From contig JAKFVU010000029.1 in assembly GCA_021732025.1 (NCBI GenBank), positions 1 through 64,000 on the forward strand: a stretch of 64,000 bases of DNA, given 5' to 3'. This document shows positions 60,585 to 64,000 of this stretch, piece after piece (positions within the stretch are counted from its first letter, which is position 1; every line of letters begins with the position of its first letter). A model generated the notes under the pieces. It was not told the origin of the DNA, did not search any database, and worked only from the letters and a program-made list of their open reading frames with translations. The stretch is from Candidatus Obscuribacterales bacterium (GTDB taxonomy: Bacteria > Cyanobacteriota > Vampirovibrionia > Obscuribacterales > Obscuribacteraceae). A program made the position numbers and the translations under genes.

Positions 60585-62459
60585 TTATCGGCGAGTGATC
60601 TGGCGTTTGCGCATGCGCACTGATTTTGGTGTTACTTCAACGAGCTCGTCGTCGTGGATGTATTCCAAACATTTCTCTAGACCCATTTCAGCTGGTGCTT
60701 GCAAGGTATAAAGAACTTCAGCAGATGCTGAGCGCATGTTAGTGAGCTGTTTCACTTTGCAAACGTTGATGTCGAGATCTTGTGAGCGGTTGTGTTCGCC
60801 CACAATCATGCCAGCATAAACGTGAGTTTGTGGCGTGATGAAGAAGAAGCCACGATCTTCAGCTTTGCCGAGGGCATAGGCTGTAGTTGTTCCTTCTTCC
60901 CAAGCAACAAGAGCGCCGTTTCTTTGGCGAGCAATGTCACCACACCATGGACGATATTCAAGGAAGGCATGGTTCATGATGCCGTTACCTTTAGTCAAAC
61001 GCAAGAATTCACTTCTGAAGCCAATCATGCCGCGGGTTGGCACGATGAATTCTAGAACTGCCATGTTGCCTTCGACGCCCATGTTTTGCAATTCGCCTTT
61101 GCGTGGGCCCATTTCGTTCATTACAGCGCCAGTGTAATCATCTGGAACGTCGATGAATAAACGTTCGAATGGTTCGTTAGTGACACCGTCAATTTCTTTG
61201 CAGATAACTTCTGGTCTAGACACTTGGAACTCATAACCTTCACGACGCATGGTTTCAATCAAGATGCCGAGGTGAAGTTCGCCGCGGCCGCTGACGATGA
61301 AGGTGTCGGTGTTATCAGTCTCATCAACACGCAAGCTAACGTTTGTTTCTAATTCGTGGAACAGACGTGAGCGCAATTGACGGGAAGTAACGAACTTGCC
61401 TTCTTGTCCAGCAAATGGGCTGTCGTTAACTAAGAACGCCATTTTCATGGTTGGTTCGTCAATTTTGACGCGGTGCAATGCCACTGGTGCTTCTAACGAG
61501 GCGATGGTATCACCGACGTTGGCGGTAGCGAAACCAGCGATAGCCACGATTTCTCCGGCTTCAGCTGATTCGGCTTCTACTTTCTTCAGACCGTGGAATG
61601 TGAACAACTTGGCGATTCTGCCTTTAACAACAGAGCCATCTTCTTTGATCATGCTTACTTGTTCGCCAGCTTTAACACGACCGTTGTAGATACGACCGAC
61701 GCCGATACGACCAAGATAATCACTGTATTCAAGAATGCTGATTTGCATTTGCAATGGTTCTGATGGACTGCCGGTTGGTGGTGGGCAGTGGTCCAAAATC
61801 AAATCAAGCAATGGCTTCAAGTCGACGCCTTCTTCTTTAGGCTCCTTCATGGCGATGCCTTTGACACCAGAAGCGAAGATATAAGGGAAGTCTAGTTGCT
61901 CAGCGCTGGCGCCGAGTTCGACGAAGAGATCGAAGACTTTATCGACAGCTAGGTGCGGGTCGATATTCGGACGGTCAACTTTGTTGACCACAACAATTGG
62001 GCGCAAACCGCGCTCAAGAGCTTTACGCAAGACGAATCTAGTCTGTGGCATTGGGCCTTCGCCGCAATCTACAACTAGTAGGCAACCATCAACCATACCG
62101 AGAATACGTTCAACTTCGCCGCCGAAGTCTGCGTGTCCTGGTGTGTCGATGATGTTGACCAAATGATCTTTATAGGTAACAGCAGTATTTTTGGCAAGAA
62201 TGGTGATGCCGCGTTCACGCTCTAGGGCGTTGCTGTCCATGACGCACTCGACCAGCTCTTGGTTCTCGCGGAAGATTCCGGTTTGACGCAAGAAGCCATC
62301 AACAAGAGTTGTCTTGCCGTGGTCAACGTGGGCGATGATGGCAATGTTGCGAATGTGAGTAAGCTCACAAACCGATTGTTCTTTGCCGGTGATAGCGGAG
62401 GTCATATCTTCTCCACTAGTTTCAGTATTGCTGATTTGTGTCATGGTTGCCGTGCTCAT
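60585..62459 (-). CDS. typA: GTP-binding protein TypA/BipA
   Basis: Ribosome-associated translational GTPase of the EF-G-like group, involved in 50S assembly and stress responses. G motifs: '[12 protein letters not shown]' (G1) near residue 42, 'RERGITI' (G2), 'DTPGHADFG' (G3), 'NKVDRP' (G4), 'FASGVKG' (G5). The family C-terminus '[18 protein letters not shown]', 'GMIGFRSEF' and '[16 protein letters not shown]' is present. The N-terminus has about 28 extra residues over E. coli BipA. AGAGA lies before the ATG. It diverges from rsgA across a 120-base region with both promoters. Confidence 0.97.
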   Translation of the reverse strand: MSTATMTQISNTETSGEDMTSAITGKEQSVCELTHIRNIAIIAHVDHGKTTLVDGFLRQTGIFRENQELVECVMDSNALERERGITILAKNTAVTYKDHLVNIIDTPGHADFGGEVERILGMVDGCLLVVDCGEGPMPQTRFVLRKALERGLRPIVVVNKVDRPNIDPHLAVDKVFDLFVELGASAEQLDFPYIFASGVKGIAMKEPKEEGVDLKPLLDLILDHCPPPTGSPSEPLQMQISILEYSDYLGRIGVGRIYNGRVKAGEQVSMIKEDGSVVKGRIAKLFTFHGLKKVEAESAEAGEIVAIAGFATANVGDTIASLEAPVALHRVKIDEPTMKMAFLVNDSPFAGQEGKFVTSRQLRSRLFHELETNVSLRVDETDNTDTFIVSGRGELHLGILIETMRREGYEFQVSRPEVICKEIDGVTNEPFERLFIDVPDDYTGAVMNEMGPRKGELQNMGVEGNMAVLEFIVPTRGMIGFRSEFLRLTKGNGIMNHAFLEYRPWCGDIARQRNGALVAWEEGTTTAYALGKAEDRGFFFITPQTHVYAGMIVGEHNRSQDLDINVCKVKQLTNMRSASAEVLYTLQAPAEMGLEKCLEYIHDDELVEVTPKSVRMRKRQITRR

Positions 62460-62582
62460 GTGCGATTCTCTATGCCTATATTGAGTAGAGTTTTGTATTG
62501 TTGCCGTTCTTTCTTTATTTAGCTATCCTTACTTTGTGTAGATAACTGCGGCTTGGTCTGTATATCGGAGTTTGAGAGAGTT

Positions 62583-63974
62583 TTGTCGATTGTTGGAACC
62601 GTTCTTAGAAGTCATGCTGGAGGTTATCTCGTGCATGTCACCAGTTTGGGCACTGATCAAAATGATCAGACGGAGACGGGAACTACAACCGACATTTTGC
62701 TCACCTGCCAGGCCAGAGGGCGCCTAAAGAAAGAACGGGTGGCAATCGTCACAGGTGACAGAGTTGAACTCGACGAACTCGATTTGACCGAAAAGAGCGC
62801 CATCATTACGACGATACTCGAGCGGCGTAGCCTTATCGCAAGACCATCTCTAGCCAATGTAGACCAGGTAGTCATTGTACAGGCTGTCAAACAGCCCCAA
62901 TGGAACCCCCTCTGGACAGATCGCTATATTGTCCACTTTCAGCTCACACTGCCGGTTTCGAAGCCTATTTTGTGCTTCAATAAAGCCGATTTAGGGGCTA
63001 AAAACGACTTAGATCATTTAAGATCTATTTATGAACCTCTTGGATACTTTGTTATATTTGTTTCTGCTAAGACTTCGGCTGGCCTCTCCGACCTGGCCTC
63101 TTTACTAGCTGGCAAAATCTCTGTATTCGCGGGCCCGTCAGGGGTTGGCAAATCGACTATGCTCAATAAACTTTGCCCGGGGCTCAATTTGAAGACCGGA
63201 TTGATGGAAAATGACTTCGGAGTTGGTCGTCACACAACTACGTATTCGGAACTCTATCGACTCAATTTAAATCTCTCAGATGCCCCTGAGGGATCAAACG
63301 ATCTAAAAATTGCCGAGCCATCTGAGCAAAACGATCAGATTTCTTGGATTGCCGATACTCCAGGCTTCAATCTAATTGAGTTTTTGCATCCAGAGCCGCG
63401 TGATGTTGCTGCTCAGTTCCCTGAGATTGACGAATTGGGCTTGCAGTGCCGCTTTGCTGATTGTCTGCACCTGGTTGAAGCTGGTTGCGCTGTGCTTGAT
63501 TCGCTGGCAGACCTTTTGGGCGACAACGAAGAAGACCAAGAGGAAGACCAAGAGGAAGACCAAGAGGAAGACCAAGAGGAAGACCAAGAAGAAGACCAAG
63601 AAGAAGACCAAGAGAACGAGCAAGACGTTGACGACGAACCTGAGGATGATGACGAGCCTGAAGATGATGACGAACACAAAGATGAAGCTGATAGCGAGTC
63701 CGGCGACCAGCAACAACAAGTAGATCGCCCTGTGTCGCTCACACGTTATGAGAGCTACCTCATAATGGTGAGTGAGTCACAAGCGGAGCAAACACTTCAG
63801 AAAACAACATCTAAGAAGGTAGAGAGTTCCGTCAAAGCCGCGGGTGGGGCAAAGGCCAAAACCAAATTCATTCCGCGACTGGCAAATAAGTATCGCCAAG
63901 CATCGCGTAACACAGTCAAGCAAAAGTCGATTGATACTAGCGACTTCGATGATGAAACTAAGGCCACCGACTAA
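62583..63974 (+). CDS. rsgA: Ribosome small-subunit GTPase RsgA with long acidic insertion
   Basis: Circularly permuted GTPase that checks 30S maturation. After the OB-fold ('GTVLRSHAGGYLVHV', 'VTGDRVELDE') come 'CFNKADLG' (G4), 'VSAKT' (G5), 'FAGPSGVGKSTMLNKL' (G1) near 184, and 'IADTPGFN' (G3). The zinc site 'CRFADCLHLVEAGCAV' near 288 is intact. Between it and the family's closing 'RYESYLIMVSES' lies an extra stretch of about 90 residues, mostly EEDQ repeats and Asp/Glu. A basic Lys-rich tail of about 50 residues follows. The frame opens at TTG 62553; TTG 62583 fits the family start better, but neither has a clear ribosome binding site. Confidence 0.9.
   Translation: MSIVGTVLRSHAGGYLVHVTSLGTDQNDQTETGTTTDILLTCQARGRLKKERVAIVTGDRVELDELDLTEKSAIITTILERRSLIARPSLANVDQVVIVQAVKQPQWNPLWTDRYIVHFQLTLPVSKPILCFNKADLGAKNDLDHLRSIYEPLGYFVIFVSAKTSAGLSDLASLLAGKISVFAGPSGVGKSTMLNKLCPGLNLKTGLMENDFGVGRHTTTYSELYRLNLNLSDAPEGSNDLKIAEPSEQNDQISWIADTPGFNLIEFLHPEPRDVAAQFPEIDELGLQCRFADCLHLVEAGCAVLDSLADLLGDNEEDQEEDQEEDQEEDQEEDQEEDQEEDQENEQDVDDEPEDDDEPEDDDEHKDEADSESGDQQQQVDRPVSLTRYESYLIMVSESQAEQTLQKTTSKKVESSVKAAGGAKAKTKFIPRLANKYRQASRNTVKQKSIDTSDFDDETKATD
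63529..63612 (+). repeat. 12-bp tandem repeat inside rsgA
   Basis: About seven units of GAAGACCAAGAG-type sequence, coding for repeated Glu-Glu-Asp-Gln. The repeat is in frame and of uneven perfection: the middle units are identical, so copy number may change by slippage by multiples of four residues. Confidence 0.9.
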
Positions 63975-64000
63975 TTAGAACTGACGTTTGTCAAATTCGA

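Noticed and set aside
63529..63612. Tandem repeats as a possible CRISPR array
   Set aside because: Units of 12 bp without spacers, in frame inside rsgA. No CRISPR array or cas gene was seen anywhere in the window.

Overview
The window looks like chromosome of a diderm (LPS-bearing) bacterium carrying a large accessory island. LpxI (lipid A pathway), a TolC-like outer-membrane channel, type III glutamine synthetase, BipA, RsgA, a Hanks kinase with extracytoplasmic leucine-rich repeats and many signal-peptide proteins of unknown function fit a non-photosynthetic Cyanobacteria relative such as Obscuribacterales/Vampirovibrionia ('Melainabacteria'). That placement is an inference from gene style only and needs a similarity search.

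Layout. (1) 0.4-8.9 kb: two divergent DUF900-type alpha/beta hydrolases separated by a perfect 15-bp palindrome, then a four-gene minus-strand operon: ComEC-like metallo-beta-lactamase protein, small protein, very long TolC-like protein, small exported protein. (2) 9-25 kb: a mobilizable-element backbone. It holds an ECF sigma factor, an HU-like protein with a TTG start, an SSB, small genes with structured leaders and strong terminators, four small genes that look like one paralogous family, two very acidic small proteins behind near-identical hairpin leaders, a ribbon-helix-helix accessory protein, a MOB-type relaxase, two small membrane proteins and a VirD4-type coupling protein without its own membrane segments. 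No VirB4 or other mating-channel gene was seen, so the element would be mobilized by another system. (3) 25-43 kb: a defence-like cargo zone. It holds an HNH protein, a zinc-ribbon protein, an operon combining a graspetide-type ATP-grasp ligase with a small possible precursor, a membrane protein and a Ser/Thr kinase, a Hachiman-like nuclease/helicase pair, a trypsin-like protease, and an SF1 helicase + DUF2290 pair broken by a precisely defined 1000-bp IS1595-family insertion. Recombinase remnants (resolvase N-terminus, tyrosine integrase with an in-frame amber codon) and a degenerate type II tRNA-like sequence lie among them. The zone stops at a tRNA-Arg(ACG) gene, a plausible island boundary. 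(4) 43-64 kb: ordinary host genes: LpxI, TPR protein, YjbQ, glutamine synthetase III, kinase-LRR receptor, GGDEF-EAL protein, membrane and exported proteins, an 11-repeat secreted protein, BipA and an RsgA with a long acidic insertion.

How it works together. Relaxase, accessory protein and coupling protein would process and deliver DNA to a helper mating pore. Sigma factor, HU and SSB could support its expression and maintenance. The cargo would protect the host or the island. The most unusual candidates are the ATP-grasp/kinase operon, the four-member small-protein family and the hairpin leaders in front of the acidic proteins.
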